From: Gammaproteobacteria bacterium
GTDB taxonomy: Bacteria > Pseudomonadota > Gammaproteobacteria > Pseudomonadales > Azotimanducaceae
Reading direction: 5' to 3'
Assembly (NCBI GenBank): GCA_018667205.1
Contig: JABIVN010000356.1
Span: 1 to 19,461, forward strand
Length of the DNA stretch: 19,461 nt
Made by a program: the position numbers and the translations under genes. The notes beneath the pieces were generated by a model. It saw only the letters and a program-made list of their open reading frames with translations. It was not told the origin of the DNA and ran no database searches. Positions within the stretch are counted from its first letter, which is position 1. Each line of letters begins with the position of its first letter. Of this stretch, positions 8,351 through 16,563 are shown piece by piece.

Positions 8351-8374
8351 CTGAGGTGAACTGTGGGTTATGCT
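8345..8374 (+). promoter_or_regulatory. Candidate sigma-70 promoter of the cytochrome c gene
   Basis: TTGTGA (8345-8350) and TATGCT (8369-8374) are separated by 18 bp, each matching 4 of 6 consensus bases. They lie 32 bp before the ATG, and a good AGGAG Shine-Dalgarno is at 8396-8400. Confidence 0.35.
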
Positions 8375-8406
8375 TCGCGACTTGTGATTTCGAATAGGAG
8401 TTTTAC

Positions 8407-8844
8407 ATGAAGCGAGTTGTAAGTGGTGTGTTGGTTTTGGCGTGTCTTGGCGTTGGGCAGTTTGCTCTTGCAGATGGCGCGGCAGAAACGAAATACAGAA
8501 AATCTGTGATGAAATCGATTGGGGGTCACATGTCTTCAATGGGTACTATTTTGAAAAACCAGATTCACATGGATGACCTGGTCATTCATGCCAGGGGCCT
8601 TGCTGGTCTGGCGGATATTGCGCCGGAAGTGTTTCCAGAAGGCAGCAATACTAAAAAATCAAAAGCGTTGCCGGCTGTTTGGGAAAACCCAGAGGAGTTC
8701 AGCCAGGCGATGGACCGGTTTATAGATGCAGCAGAAGGTATGGCTTCTGCTGCTGGTACTGAAGATATGTCAGAAATCGGCCCGGCTATTCAGGCGCTCG
8801 GTGGTTCCTGTAAAGGTTGTCACGACGATTTTAAGGCTGAATAA
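8407..8844 (+). CDS. Class II cytochrome c (c'/c556 family), periplasmic
   Basis: This is a 145-residue exported four-helix-bundle cytochrome. The signal peptide runs to about residue 22 (ALA before DGAAE). The single haem site CKGCH is near the C-terminus (135-139), the hallmark of class II cytochromes. The block [14 protein letters not shown] has Met35 where six-coordinate c556-type members carry their axial methionine, so an electron-transfer role fits better than gas binding by a five-coordinate c'. [16 protein letters not shown] is a family loop. It faces a cytochrome b561 gene 27 bp away. By family knowledge such pairs can exchange electrons between membrane and periplasm; that is an inference here. 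Confidence 0.93.
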   Translation: MKRVVSGVLVLACLGVGQFALADGAAETKYRKSVMKSIGGHMSSMGTILKNQIHMDDLVIHARGLAGLADIAPEVFPEGSNTKKSKALPAVWENPEEFSQAMDRFIDAAEGMASAAGTEDMSEIGPAIQALGGSCKGCHDDFKAE

Positions 8845-8871
8845 AACGTTTCGTATGGCGCGTTCAGCGGG

Positions 8872-9621
8872 CTATACGTAGTGGACCAACCAATAAACAA
8901 ATCCGACACAGACTGCCAATAGTGTAGCGGCGTTGACGGATTCTTGTATCAAAGAAGGCTTGTCTGCAGGTGTGGTCAGGCCTTTTTTGTATCCCGAGAT
9001 CATCGGCAGTACAAGGCGATCTCTTTTGTAAAGTTCATGGAAAATAATGGCGGCAAGATGCAATCCAATCAGCCCATAGAGTGCTTTGGCGCAAAAGTGG
9101 TGAACCGTGGTCAGTGTGTCGCTGGTGGCGTCACCGACTAAGTGCACCAACGGGCCTTCCATGAACATATCGTCGTTGGCAAATAGCCCGCTTGTCGCCT
9201 GGGTACCCAGCACGAATAACATGATAACGATACTTAAGGCGCCAAGCGGGTTATGCCCGGTAGAGCTGGTCTGCTCCTTGTTCACTAGCTGCCTGATATA
9301 GGGGAGCAGTCCGGACAGATTAATGAAGGATCGGAATCTGGAATGAGTCGACCCAACAAACCCCCAGATCACTCGAAAGATCACGAGCGTGAGAATCCCA
9401 TAGCCGGACAGCATATGATAATCCATTTCCGTGAATCCGCCGTTGATTCCAGTGTAGAGCGAAAAGGTGACCAATAGGGCAAGCGACCAATGGAACAGGC
9501 GCAGAGGCAGGTCCCAAACGCGCTGCTCAGGTGGTGTAGAGCCTTCAGCCGGTATAGCGCCTTTAGCTGGTGTAGAGCCTCCAGCGGGTATAGAGCCTTC
9601 AGCAGGAATAGATTCAGTCAA
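8872..9621 (-). CDS. Cytochrome b561 family di-haem membrane protein
   Basis: The 249-residue protein begins its conserved part at VWDLPLRLFHWSLALL (35-50). Four hydrophobic helices lie at about 43-60, 70-90, 125-147 and 172-195, with a fifth hydrophobic segment at the C-terminus (231-247). Candidate haem ligands are His44, His69, His175 and His188. Relatives carry electrons between quinones and periplasmic cytochromes. The only in-frame start before an upstream stop is the TTG at 9621, with only a weak ribosome binding site. It gives an unusual N-terminal tail of about 30 residues made of hexapeptide repeats. The gene is convergent with the cytochrome c gene. The family is firm; the partner is inferred. 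Confidence 0.9.
   Translation of the reverse strand: MTESIPAEGSIPAGGSTPAKGAIPAEGSTPPEQRVWDLPLRLFHWSLALLVTFSLYTGINGGFTEMDYHMLSGYGILTLVIFRVIWGFVGSTHSRFRSFINLSGLLPYIRQLVNKEQTSSTGHNPLGALSIVIMLFVLGTQATSGLFANDDMFMEGPLVHLVGDATSDTLTTVHHFCAKALYGLIGLHLAAIIFHELYKRDRLVLPMISGYKKGLTTPADKPSLIQESVNAATLLAVCVGFVYWLVHYV
9538..9609 (-). repeat. 18-bp coding tandem repeat (four units) in the b561 gene
   Basis: Four consecutive 18-bp units encode IPAEGS, IPAGGS, TPAKGA and IPAEGS (residues 5-28). A decayed fifth unit (TPPEQR) follows. The pattern is (I/T)-P-A-x-G-(S/A). The repeat precedes the first membrane helix. Its unit length is a multiple of three, so copy-number change would keep the frame. Confidence 0.85.
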
Positions 9622-9670
9622 TGTAAGGGTCCGTTAGGAAAGCCCGTGATTATGCCTATAGTGCTATCGG

Positions 9671-10933
9671 CTAATCCAGTCTTCTGTAAGCTGGCACATT
9701 GAACAGTGCTACCACCAGTACGATCAGGCACGCTGCAGAAATGCCGACTGCCCACTGGGGGCCAAAGAGGTCCGCCGCGACGCTGATAGGGTACAGCGCG
9801 ATGCTAAGGATCGACATTTCCAGCATGTAGATACTCATTACCCGCCCCCTGAACTCGTCTGCGACATAGGCCTGTATCAACACGTTAGACAGAGACATCC
9901 GTGCAGCCTGGCCGAACCCGACGAATGTCAGCAACAAAACCGAAAGCCAGTAGTGTGTCGATGCGGCGAACCCGAGTAGTGCAATCCCCATCATTAATGC
10001 GCCGTAAAGCAGGACACGGGCGCGCCGCTTATTAGGGAGTGAGGCCACCAGCAGGGAGCCGATCAGGGAACCGATACCCGATATAGAGATAAGCATACCC
10101 AGCCTGTCCGGGCCGGCATCCAGAACATCCTTGACGAAACCTGGTAGTAACATGAAATAAGTCAGGCTAAAGAAGACCATCAGGAAATTTGTGCCAAGTA
10201 ACATAAAGATAATGGGTGTCCTCAACACATAGCCAAAACCATGCTTTAACTCCATTAAAATTGGTAAGCGGGGTCCGTCTGCTCCCTTGTTGTCAGCCAC
10301 TTTTATTTTGAATATGGTCAGGGTGGCGAAAAGATACAGTGCTGACATCAACAAATAGATCCATTTAGCCGGATCGATATTGCCGTCACCTCCGCCGAGC
10401 GCCGCAACCAGACCGCCTGCCAGACCCGGAAGTAGCAGCCGGGCGGTATTCATGCCGGATGTACTCAGGGCAATAGCGTTGGTCATCAGGTCCAGACCCA
10501 CCACATCCTTCGTCAGCGCCTGCCTCGAGGGCATCATGGCATTCATGACAATACCCTGCAGAATCGAGGCGACTAGTAAATGCTCGAAGACAAGGGCGCC
10601 CTCTGCAATAAGCCAGGCGACCCAAAGAGTAACGAACATGTTGCAAACGCCCGAGACCTGGATGACCTGCGTTTTTTGCCTTACTCTATCTGCGACGACG
10701 CCGCCTAAGGGGGCCGCGATCAGTCCAACTAATCCCCCCGCTGCTGTCATCCATCCGAGTTTTTCATAACTACCGGTTATCTCGAACACCAGCCAGCCGC
10801 GTACGAACATTTGAATGTTCATTGACGCAAAATTCCCGAACATGCTGACGAAGAACCAGCGATAGTTTTTGATCTCAAAAGCCCTAAAAGTGCTATGAAG
10901 GCGGCTTTGGGATCGGGAGGAAAAGTTATTCAT
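9671..10933 (-). CDS. Major facilitator superfamily transporter (EntS/MFS_3-like)
   Basis: A 420-residue polytopic membrane protein with about 12 hydrophobic helices. After a short basic N-terminus it shows FRAFEIKNYRWFFVSMFGNF, followed by GGLVGLIAAPLGGVVADRVRQKT, which is the MFS motif A loop between helices 2 and 3. MMPSRQALTKDVV and NAIALSTSGMNTARLLLPG are typical of the MFS_3 group, which contains the enterobactin exporter EntS and many uncharacterised effluxers. The substrate cannot be inferred from neighbours. No clear Shine-Dalgarno precedes the ATG. The M48 protease gene lies 72 bp upstream on the same strand. A perfect 6-bp hairpin (ACAGCG/CGCTGT, 10972-10989) in between lacks a T-tract. 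Confidence 0.9.
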   Translation of the reverse strand: MNNFSSRSQSRLHSTFRAFEIKNYRWFFVSMFGNFASMNIQMFVRGWLVFEITGSYEKLGWMTAAGGLVGLIAAPLGGVVADRVRQKTQVIQVSGVCNMFVTLWVAWLIAEGALVFEHLLVASILQGIVMNAMMPSRQALTKDVVGLDLMTNAIALSTSGMNTARLLLPGLAGGLVAALGGGDGNIDPAKWIYLLMSALYLFATLTIFKIKVADNKGADGPRLPILMELKHGFGYVLRTPIIFMLLGTNFLMVFFSLTYFMLLPGFVKDVLDAGPDRLGMLISISGIGSLIGSLLVASLPNKRRARVLLYGALMMGIALLGFAASTHYWLSVLLLTFVGFGQAARMSLSNVLIQAYVADEFRGRVMSIYMLEMSILSIALYPISVAADLFGPQWAVGISAACLIVLVVALFNVPAYRRLD

Positions 10934-11005
10934 CGGTCGGAGAGTAACATGCTTTCCAAACCGGCCATGGAACAGCGACTTTACGCTGTCGCGGCCAGCG
11001 AGTGC

Positions 11006-12544
11006 TTATAGCTGGAGGCTGATCACTCGTGCAGTGACGTTTTCGACGACATCATCTGACCTGAAACGCCATCCTGAAGAAATACCGACGCTGGCGCTGC
11101 CCTTAACGTTACCAATTTTGCGGCTTTTGTTGGCACGCTGACCATTAATGACGGCAGTAAACTGCACCACAGCGGACCGTATCGGGATTCTCGTGGTGTT
11201 AGTGATGGTCGCCATCAGTGTGTCGTTGCGGTGCGCGGTCTGGGCTTGAAGGTAACTCGACGGGTTGTCTGCGATATCCAGCCGGATGTAATTGTCCGTG
11301 GCTGTTTCTCTGAGCGGTCCCTCGCTCCTGGCGACAGCAGCGAAATATTTTTTAGCGGTCTCTCGATCACCTGCCTGCAGCGAGAGTGTTCCTAATTCGT
11401 TGCTTGCAACCGAGGTGGGTAACAGTTGATTGCTACGTTCCAGGTCTGCTTTTGCCTTACCTCTGTTTCCAAGTTTTGAGTAGGTCAGGCCTCTGCCCAG
11501 ATAGTACTGGTAATAGTTGTCGTCTCGCTTGAGTGCAGAATTATACGAGTTAAGCGCGTCTTGGTAGGCCTTATTGCTATGCTGGATGTCGGCTTTTAGC
11601 CCATAAAACAACGGTTCTTTCGGTTCGAGTGCGATGGCACGATCGACACGTTTTAGCGCAACCGTTGTTTCGTTCTTGGATGCCAGGGCAATGGCCTGAT
11701 CGTAAGCCGCGTAAGCGTCGGATTTACTGCTCAAATACGCCAATTTTGTCAAAAATTCACGTTCGCCGGTTTCCCAGTCTTTGGCTTGGGTCGACTTAAT
11801 TGTCCTGCTCGACGCAATGTTCCTGCTGACTCTTTCTTCGGATGGGGGGTGGCTGGCGAATAATCCTTCGACCCAGGACGCTTCGCGTTCTTTACCCAGT
11901 TCGACAAATTTTTCCTGCAGCGAGATCGCCGCCGCAGGATCGTATCCGGCGCGCGCCATATACTCTATACCGTAATAATCAGATTCAAGCTCTGCCTGCC
12001 GTCCGTATCGTTGTGAGATCAGTTGGGATCCGAGCTGGGCGCCGCCCATGATGTGGTTGGAATACTCAGAGCCGCTTGTGCTGATAGCGGTTGCCAGCAC
12101 AACGCCCTGTAACAACATATTGCGTTCCATCGACTTAGCCCCGTGGCGGGCAGCGGCATGAACGATTTCGTGTCCGAGCACAGCTGCCAGCTCCGCTTCA
12201 CTGTCCAGCGTTACGAGCAAGCCACGATTGATGGCTATTTTCCCGCCGGGGAGTGCCCAAGCGTTTGGACTTGAGTTGTTCAGGACGACAAACTCATAAG
12301 GTAATTCCGTGTCACTGACGGCAGCCAGACGGTCCCCGACCTGTTGGACATAGGCTGTCAGGTCAGTATCGACTTGGTATAGGCCGCCCTGGGACTGCTG
12401 TGCAGGCAGGTATTGTTCAATTCCGATGGCAATTTCGCTTTGTTTGCTGACCAGCGCCAGTTCACTCTTGCCTGTCACAGGGTTGGTTGAGCAGCCTCCG
12501 AGCGTTAGCAGGAAAATAAATGCGAGTGCAAGGTGAGTGGTCAT
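11006..12544 (-). CDS. M48 family zinc metalloprotease lipoprotein with TPR-like C-terminus (BepA-like)
   Basis: A 512-residue protein with a lipoprotein signal peptide ending in LGGC (Cys18; serine follows, consistent with outer-membrane sorting). The lipobox is followed by the family start STNPVTGKSELALVS. The peptidase site is HEIVH (125-129), with the third ligand in the ExxxD motif ELESD (Glu185), and SHPPSEERV (231-239) holds the conserved regulatory histidine. Residues about 270-400 form helical TPR-like repeats. A beta-rich tail of about 100 residues follows. BepA and relatives assist or degrade outer-membrane proteins such as LptD. The architecture matches, but BepA itself is not a lipoprotein, so the assignment is to the group only. 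Confidence 0.9.
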   Translation of the reverse strand: MTTHLALAFIFLLTLGGCSTNPVTGKSELALVSKQSEIAIGIEQYLPAQQSQGGLYQVDTDLTAYVQQVGDRLAAVSDTELPYEFVVLNNSSPNAWALPGGKIAINRGLLVTLDSEAELAAVLGHEIVHAAARHGAKSMERNMLLQGVVLATAISTSGSEYSNHIMGGAQLGSQLISQRYGRQAELESDYYGIEYMARAGYDPAAAISLQEKFVELGKEREASWVEGLFASHPPSEERVSRNIASSRTIKSTQAKDWETGEREFLTKLAYLSSKSDAYAAYDQAIALASKNETTVALKRVDRAIALEPKEPLFYGLKADIQHSNKAYQDALNSYNSALKRDDNYYQYYLGRGLTYSKLGNRGKAKADLERSNQLLPTSVASNELGTLSLQAGDRETAKKYFAAVARSEGPLRETATDNYIRLDIADNPSSYLQAQTAHRNDTLMATITNTTRIPIRSAVVQFTAVINGQRANKSRKIGNVKGSASVGISSGWRFRSDDVVENVTARVISLQL

Positions 12545-12640
12545 TGAGTTTTTGCCTTTTTGTGCAGAGTCATCAGGTGATCAACCTACCGTGTCGTTGG
12601 GTTGGTTGCAATTGTGCCCGAATGCTAGAAAATCGTGCGG

Positions 12641-13246
12641 ATGGCGTTATTAAAAATAGAACAAATTCGCCGCTCAATCAGCGGCCATTCACCGATCCAA
12701 TATCCTGTTCACGAAAAGATGAAGCAGGCAGCAGTGTCTATCGTGCTCCGGCCAGGAAAGAAAGATACCGAGGCGCTTTTTATCCTCCGTGCTACCAAAG
12801 ACGGTGATCCCTGGTCCGGTCATATGGCATTCCCAGGCGGGCACTATGAGGTTTCCGATGAGTCTCTGCGGCACACGTCAGAAAGAGAGACCTGGGAGGA
12901 GATTGGTCTGGACTTGACGGAGACAGCGCGATACGTAGGGCAGATTGATCCCGTACGGGCAAACCCGCGGGGCCGCGACCTTGATATGATCGTCACGCCC
13001 TTCGTGTATGAACTCACCGCGCCTGACGTTTCCTTCAACCTCAATTATGAGGTTGCAGAAGTACTTTGGGGCTCGCTAAGGGCAATGCACGAAGGCAGTT
13101 CGCATACCATGGGTGAGTTTGTCGTCGCCGGGAAAGCGGTGAATTATCCTGGTTACGCGGTTGATGACGAGATTGTCTGGGGCCTTACCTACCGGATGAT
13201 AGATCTGTTCTTCGCGGCACTGGACCCTGACTGGGTGGAACGCTAG
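12641..13246 (+). CDS. Nudix hydrolase, CoA-pyrophosphatase (NudL)-like
   Basis: A 201-residue Nudix protein. FPGG is followed by HYEVSDESLRHTSERETWEEIG, holding the catalytic RExxEE-x-G core. The spacing from the GG pair to Arg, the Asp and Ser in SDES, and the replacement of the canonical first glycine all match NudL-type enzymes more than MutT. VWGLTYRMI near the C-terminus is also like that group. Such enzymes split coenzyme A or acyl-CoA at the pyrophosphate. The ATG at 12641 was preferred to the GTG at 12635; neither has a good Shine-Dalgarno. The gene diverges from the M48 gene (96 bp) and converges with the hydrolase downstream (24 bp). Specificity is inferred. Confidence 0.85.
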   Translation: MALLKIEQIRRSISGHSPIQYPVHEKMKQAAVSIVLRPGKKDTEALFILRATKDGDPWSGHMAFPGGHYEVSDESLRHTSERETWEEIGLDLTETARYVGQIDPVRANPRGRDLDMIVTPFVYELTAPDVSFNLNYEVAEVLWGSLRAMHEGSSHTMGEFVVAGKAVNYPGYAVDDEIVWGLTYRMIDLFFAALDPDWVER

Positions 13247-13270
13247 GGCTAGTGAGGTATCCAGGGGGCG

Positions 13271-14149
13271 CTAAAAATCTATGCGAAACCCTTCACCGCT
13301 GGCGCGGATGTGACCAGCAAAGCCAGGGCCAAAGTGAGCAGGGAGCATCAACGCATCTTTGCTGCAACATCGTGCCAGGACATCTCGTCTTGTTACCCTT
13401 GCTGCGTCAGGTAGCTCGCAATAAGCGCTGTTTAATGCCGGCATAGCGACCTGAATGGGGTGGTGGCATATGTCGCCCGTGAAGATACCTAGTTCACCTT
13501 TGTTTTGAACCTCTATCGTGATGCTGCCCGGCGTATGACCGGGTGCCGGTTTGATCCTCAGCAGGTCGGCGATCAGCTCGGTTTCTCCTTCAATCAATTC
13601 TGCCAGGTGCATGACGGGCGTCACGCTATCGTCGAATGTCTGGTTGTTTACGGCGGCGAATGACTCGCCGCTATTTTTTTGCCGCTGTTCCCGCCAGAAC
13701 TCATGCTCAATCTTTGAAAAAATGTATTTTGCATTAGGAAAGGTAGGCACCCATTGGCCGTCCTTTAGTTGAGTGTTCCAGCCAACATGGTCAACGTGAA
13801 GATGGGTGCACATGACGAAGTCTATGTCGTCCGGGCTGACGCCCGCCTGAGCGAGGTTCTGTAACCAGGGTGTGTTCATTTCATGCCAATCGCGGTACGG
13901 CATACGCTGCTTGTTGTTGCCGATACAGGTGTCAACAAGGATCTTGTGGTGGCTGGTCTCAATAAGCCAGGAGTGCATGCTGGCGATTATTCTTCCTGTT
14001 TTTGGATCAACGTGATCAGGGAACAGCCAGTCGCGATGCTGCTCAAAGTAATCGGAATCAAAGTCAGGGAAGAAACTTACCGGGTCGAACAGGGGGCCAA
14101 TTAATTCTTCTATTCGAGTGATTTTCACATTGCCAATTTGCCATTGCAT
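13271..14149 (-). CDS. Metallo-beta-lactamase-fold hydrolase, lactonase-like
   Basis: A 292-residue cytosolic protein with the full di-zinc site: HLHVDH (His116, His118, Asp120, His121), His205 in PAPGHTPGS, Asp226 in FTGDICHHP, and His272 in LPAHFG. There is no signal peptide. The arrangement resembles the AHL-lactonase and alkylsulfatase-related groups rather than glyoxalase II, which carries different flanking motifs. Substrate may be a lactone or ester. A good promoter lies upstream on the same strand (14197-14224). It converges with the Nudix gene. The fold is certain; the reaction is not. Confidence 0.9.
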   Translation of the reverse strand: MQWQIGNVKITRIEELIGPLFDPVSFFPDFDSDYFEQHRDWLFPDHVDPKTGRIIASMHSWLIETSHHKILVDTCIGNNKQRMPYRDWHEMNTPWLQNLAQAGVSPDDIDFVMCTHLHVDHVGWNTQLKDGQWVPTFPNAKYIFSKIEHEFWREQRQKNSGESFAAVNNQTFDDSVTPVMHLAELIEGETELIADLLRIKPAPGHTPGSITIEVQNKGELGIFTGDICHHPIQVAMPALNSAYCELPDAARVTRRDVLARCCSKDALMLPAHFGPGFAGHIRASGEGFRIDF

Positions 14150-14196
14150 GACTGTGCCCTCTGCTTTAGTTCCGGTATGTTGGGAGACCGCGATCT

Positions 14197-14224
14197 AGTA
14201 TAGAGGATCTAAAGGTGTTGTCAG
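14197..14224 (-). promoter_or_regulatory. Sigma-70 promoter of the metallo-hydrolase gene
   Basis: Read on minus, CTGACA (14219-14224) and TATACT (14197-14202) are separated by 16 bp and match consensus at 5 of 6 bases each. They lie about 48 bp before the ATG at 14149. It is the best promoter match in the window. The -35 lies just upstream of the small reading frame on the opposite strand. Confidence 0.6.
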
Positions 14225-14233
14225 GCGGAAACA

Positions 14234-14389
14234 GTGTCAAAAAAATGTGGGCAAGCGGGTAAAGTCGCTGCCCAGTTAGCCGCGATGGTGGAACAGCAGT
14301 CAGTTGAAGAACGCCACTGCCTTGAACTTGAGTTGCTCGATGACGTGGCCGAACACACGGCTCAAACAGATTTTAAATACTGGGAATAA
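14234..14389 (+). CDS. Possible small protein of 51 residues
   Basis: A GTG-started frame of 51 residues begins MSKKCGQAGKVAAQLAAMVE and ends TDFKYWE. AGGCGG at 14223-14228 is a reasonable ribosome binding site 5 bp upstream. The product is charged and rich in Glu, Gln, Ala and Leu, with an amphipathic-helix look, a CGQAG turn near the N-terminus and no membrane segment. I recognise no family. Its last 28 bp overlap the 3' end of the esterase gene on minus. It diverges from the metallo-hydrolase gene. No promoter was found. It fills otherwise empty sequence and could still be a chance frame. Confidence 0.45.
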   Translation: MSKKCGQAGKVAAQLAAMVEQQSVEERHCLELELLDDVAEHTAQTDFKYWE

Positions 14390-15606
14390 GTCCAAGCAAG
14401 GAATTTCTCTACGCCAAATTTAACGTATTCACTTCGCAGAGAAGGGAAAACATCAAAGGCGTGTTGAGCTCCTTTGAGCTCCACATAAGCGACCTTGTGT
14501 GTCGATTTTTCGCGAAGCATTTTGCTGAACGAGCGTGATGACTCAACCGGTACCAGTGAGTCATGAGTCCCCTGGATAATCATAAACGGTGGCGCTTTTT
14601 CGCTGATATGAAAGCGCGGTGAAGCTTCTTTGAACACTTGTTCGTTACCAATCAAATCCATTTTGAATATTGAGTCTTCAAGTATTTTTGCCATGCCATC
14701 GTGGGGGAAATGGTTTTCTTCATCCGTAAAGTCATAGATACCATAAAACGGTACGGCGCCCTGAACCGCCGTATCTTTTTCCTCGAAGCCGGGCTGAAAT
14801 GCTTTATGACCATCACTTAGCGCTAATAACGAAGACAAGTGCCCGCCAGCTGACCCGCCTGTCACGATGATGAAATCTGGATTGCCGCCATATGACTGTA
14901 TGCCTTCTTTTATCCAGACGATCGCCTGCTTGCAGTCGACAATGTGGTCTGGAAAGGTGCCGGATGGACTAAGTCGGTAGGCGCTAGAGATACAAATCCA
15001 GCCCCGTTTCGCCATGTGGTTCATCAGGGGAATACCTTGACCGTCATCTTTTTTACCATAAGTCCAGGCGCCACCGTGAATGTGTAACAAGACCGGCATT
15101 TGAGCGTTCGGTTCACTGGTTCGTGGGCGTCTGATGTCCAGCCTCTGACCAAAATCGCCAAAGTGCACATTACGGATCAGTTCCACATTCGGGTCTCGAT
15201 GTTGAAACGGGTGCCGGATTAATGCCCGATCTGGCTCTTCGGCGAATTGTTGTCGTAATGCTTCATTAATCTGGGTTTGAAATCCTTCTCCCAGGCCCTC
15301 TTCCAGTCCAGAAATGACTTCTTTCTGGGCCGCGGTGGACTCAAAGTAGTAAAACGCTATCGCGCCCCATGAGGCAGCACAGAGCAGAAAGCCGAGCGCA
15401 CCGAAAAATCCCGATACAGCGCCAATCAGGAGGAAAAACGCCACCGTCATTGCTTGCCAGAAAATGACATGCAGGCCGAGCTCGCCGGTAGGCAGGCCGA
15501 AAGCGAAGCTCAGGATTGACAACCTGGGGTGATCGTAGGCGGGGCGGTAGAGATTCCAGGCCATCCAGGCGTAAAGGACGGAGAGTATTAGGAAAACAGT
15601 GCTCAT
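14362..15606 (-). CDS. Membrane-anchored alpha/beta-hydrolase (hormone-sensitive-lipase-like esterase)
   Basis: A 414-residue protein. Residues 1-90 are hydrophobic and contain about three membrane helices (1-19, 45-66, 68-88). From about 140 on it is a carboxylesterase. The oxyanion motif HGGAW is at 177-181, the nucleophile is Ser252 in GGSAGG, and the likely charge relay is Asp349 (GTHDSLVP) and His382 (GAQHAFD). These fit the family IV / BD-FAE-like group. AAGGA lies 9 bp before the ATG. The helical anchor suggests action at the membrane, with sidedness unknown. It follows the aldolase-like gene on the same strand after 141 bp and may belong to the same catabolic region. Confidence 0.9.
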   Translation of the reverse strand: MSTVFLILSVLYAWMAWNLYRPAYDHPRLSILSFAFGLPTGELGLHVIFWQAMTVAFFLLIGAVSGFFGALGFLLCAASWGAIAFYYFESTAAQKEVISGLEEGLGEGFQTQINEALRQQFAEEPDRALIRHPFQHRDPNVELIRNVHFGDFGQRLDIRRPRTSEPNAQMPVLLHIHGGAWTYGKKDDGQGIPLMNHMAKRGWICISSAYRLSPSGTFPDHIVDCKQAIVWIKEGIQSYGGNPDFIIVTGGSAGGHLSSLLALSDGHKAFQPGFEEKDTAVQGAVPFYGIYDFTDEENHFPHDGMAKILEDSIFKMDLIGNEQVFKEASPRFHISEKAPPFMIIQGTHDSLVPVESSRSFSKMLREKSTHKVAYVELKGAQHAFDVFPSLRSEYVKFGVEKFLAWTYSQYLKSV

Positions 15607-15747
15607 TTCTTTAAATCCTTTATACGTAAAAGCGATCGCGGCGCGTCAGCAGCACTGGGCTCGACGCTTCTAAAGGCGGCGACACGTCGCTGGTTTGTTT
15701 TTCTTGCCCCTAACCTTGAGTCAGGCAATTATTCACCGGTTGGGAAG

Positions 15748-16542
15748 TTAATCGTCGTCAAACATGTCCGGCTGCTCTGCCACGATCACATCGTGGATCG
15801 GCTTAAAACTGAAGTAACCGCCTCTGGGTTGACCTACCTGTTTTTGGGTCAGCGTTGCGATATCAGGGCGGATTTTAATCGGTGTCCCGGCAGCTTCAGC
15901 AAGTAACTGTGCCTGGCAAGTTCGTTCCATACTAATATACCACCAGGCAACTTCATCAATCGTCTGGCCCACTGTCAGCAGGCCGTGATTCTGCAGAATG
16001 GCGGCCTTTTTTGTGCCAAGGGCCTTGGCAATCCTCTCTCCCTCTGAGGTGTCTAGTACCACCCCCGTAAAATCATCGAACAGCACATGATCCTCGTAGA
16101 AAGCACAAGCGTCCTGGGTTAGTGGGTCAAGCAAACGCCCTAAAGAGGCCCATGCTTTGCCGTACAACGAATGGGTGTGGGCTGCCGCAGTCACGTGCGG
16201 TAAGTTCTGGTGAATCTGGGAGTGAATCGCGAAAGCCGCCTGGTTCAATAGTCCGCTGCCTTCGACGATATCACCACTGTGGTTGACTAGAATCAGGTCA
16301 GAGACTCGCATCTGTTTGAACGAACGACCAAATGGATTAACCCAGAAATGATCGGTTCGTTCCGGGTCTCGGACGGTGAAATGTCCAGCGACGCCTTCAT
16401 CAAACCCGAACTTGCCAAACACGCGTAGCGCCGCCGTTAGTTTGCGTTTTCGCTCCTTGCGTTCTTCTAGTGGGGTTGCGAACACCGGCGGATAGCTGAA
16501 GTCCATTTTGATTTCCGGGGTACTAGCGGCTGCTTCTGACAT
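15748..16542 (-). CDS. Class II aldolase/adducin family protein
   Basis: A 264-residue cytosolic protein with the aldolase_II fold. Zinc ligands are His122 and His124 (AAHTHSLYG) and His186 (LQNHGLLTVG). GVAGHFTVRDP (50-60), FWVNPFGRSF and LILVNHSGDIVEG are family blocks. Where L-fuculose-phosphate aldolase has its catalytic glutamate (SSE), this protein reads LNQAAFAIHS, as in adducin-like members, so a standard retro-aldol reaction is doubtful. Decarboxylase or epimerase-like chemistry is possible. AGGAA lies 7 bp before the ATG. It is divergent from the dioxygenase gene across 116 bp. Confidence 0.92.
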   Translation of the reverse strand: MSEAAASTPEIKMDFSYPPVFATPLEERKERKRKLTAALRVFGKFGFDEGVAGHFTVRDPERTDHFWVNPFGRSFKQMRVSDLILVNHSGDIVEGSGLLNQAAFAIHSQIHQNLPHVTAAAHTHSLYGKAWASLGRLLDPLTQDACAFYEDHVLFDDFTGVVLDTSEGERIAKALGTKKAAILQNHGLLTVGQTIDEVAWWYISMERTCQAQLLAEAAGTPIKIRPDIATLTQKQVGQPRGGYFSFKPIHDVIVAEQPDMFDDD

Positions 16543-16563
16543 GGCGGATTCCTAGCAAACTTT

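Noticed and set aside
8288..8539. N-terminal extension of the xseB frame (84 more residues)
   Set aside because: It runs antisense to the start of the cytochrome c gene and through the divergent promoter region. XseB proteins are normally about 80 residues, matching the ATG at 8287.
10972..10989. Hairpin ACAGCG/CGCTGT between the M48 and MFS genes as a terminator
   Set aside because: The stem is only 6 bp and no T-tract follows on either strand.
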